From positions 1,455,397-1,519,396 of the forward strand of contig CAADRB010000003.1 of assembly GCA_900708905.1 (NCBI GenBank): a stretch of DNA of 64,000 bases, in the 5' to 3' direction. Shown here piece by piece: positions 63,856 through 64,000 of the stretch (position 1 is its first letter; each line of letters starts with the position of its first letter). The DNA is from Hymenolepis diminuta. Lineage: Eukaryota; Platyhelminthes; Cestoda; Cyclophyllidea; Hymenolepididae. A model generated the notes under the pieces. That model did not search any database and was not told the DNA's origin. It saw nothing but the letters and a program-made list of their open reading frames with translations. The position numbers were made by a program, and so were the translations under genes.

Positions 63856-64000
63856 TTAGGAAAGGGGCTTGGAGATGATATCCTCACGTCCCTGACCCAC
63901 ACCAATCCATCGTATACGAAAACCACAGAGCTTCTCCACCATTTCAATATACTTGCGACAGTTCTCCGGCAGATCCTCGTAGCTCTTGGTTCCCGTAATC
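63856..64000 (-). CDS. ADSS: Adenylosuccinate synthetase, last exon (partial, cut by window edge)
   Basis: C-terminus of the enzyme that joins IMP and aspartate using GTP, the committed step towards AMP. Minus-strand translation: ITGTKSYEDLPENCRKYIEM, then VEKLCGFRIRWIGVGQGRED, then IISKPLS and stop TAA at 63858-63856. The blocks SYEDLPENxRKYI and WIGVGxxRED match the conserved end of eukaryotic adenylosuccinate synthetases (EDLPxNAxxYVxFIE...VKWIGVGxSRxxMI). Vertebrate enzymes finish in IQLF; this one ends in a slightly longer ISKPLS tail. The rest of the gene lies beyond 64000. Confidence 0.9.
   Translation of the reverse strand, partial: ITGTKSYEDLPENCRKYIEMVEKLCGFRIRWIGVGQGREDIISKPLS

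Overview
The window is animal genomic DNA: AT-rich, with short exons separated by long GT-AG introns, and littered with old transposon copies. Two features suggest a parasitic flatworm, most likely a tapeworm: the overall composition, and compact conserved exons spread over 15-20 kb. This is an inference; no taxon-specific marker was seen.

Four protein-coding genes can be supported. (1) Plus strand, 5294-25582: the gamma (CBS-domain) subunit of AMP-activated protein kinase, assembled from eight exons that join in frame to 643 codons plus stop. All four CBS motifs and the nucleotide-binding residues are present. It carries a large Ser/acidic/His insert between CBS1 and CBS2 and a Ser-rich C-terminal tail. 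(2) Minus strand, 43321-28106: an hnRNP L / smooth type RNA-binding protein with four RRMs, five coding exons and 546 residues, including a 10.6 kb last intron. It is convergent with gene 1; their stops lie 2.5 kb apart and both have AATAAA signals in between. (3) Minus strand, 58455-56776: a single-exon, 559-residue, single-pass membrane protein with an LDLa-like cysteine cluster and three cytoplasmic PPxY motifs. (4) Minus strand, 64000-63856: the last exon of adenylosuccinate synthetase, cut by the window edge. AMPK gamma senses AMP/ATP and adenylosuccinate synthetase acts on the route to AMP, but nothing suggests their proximity is functional.

The rest is introns and intergenic DNA. Two dead mariner-family transposons have paired terminal inverted repeats and TA target duplications: 47073-48537 (containing a 50-base gap flanked by an exact 430-bp duplication, probably an assembly artefact) and 54146-55614. 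At least nine copies of a tRNA-derived SINE-like repeat, three copies of a ~310-bp repeat and several copies of a purine-rich repeat are also present. Non-coding features worth a look are a perfect four-unit heat-shock element beside an E-box inside an AMPK gamma intron, a nested inverted repeat at 18130-18268, and a G-quadruplex candidate near 62220. Stretches 1-5290, 48540-54140 and 58500-63850 hold no gene I can support.
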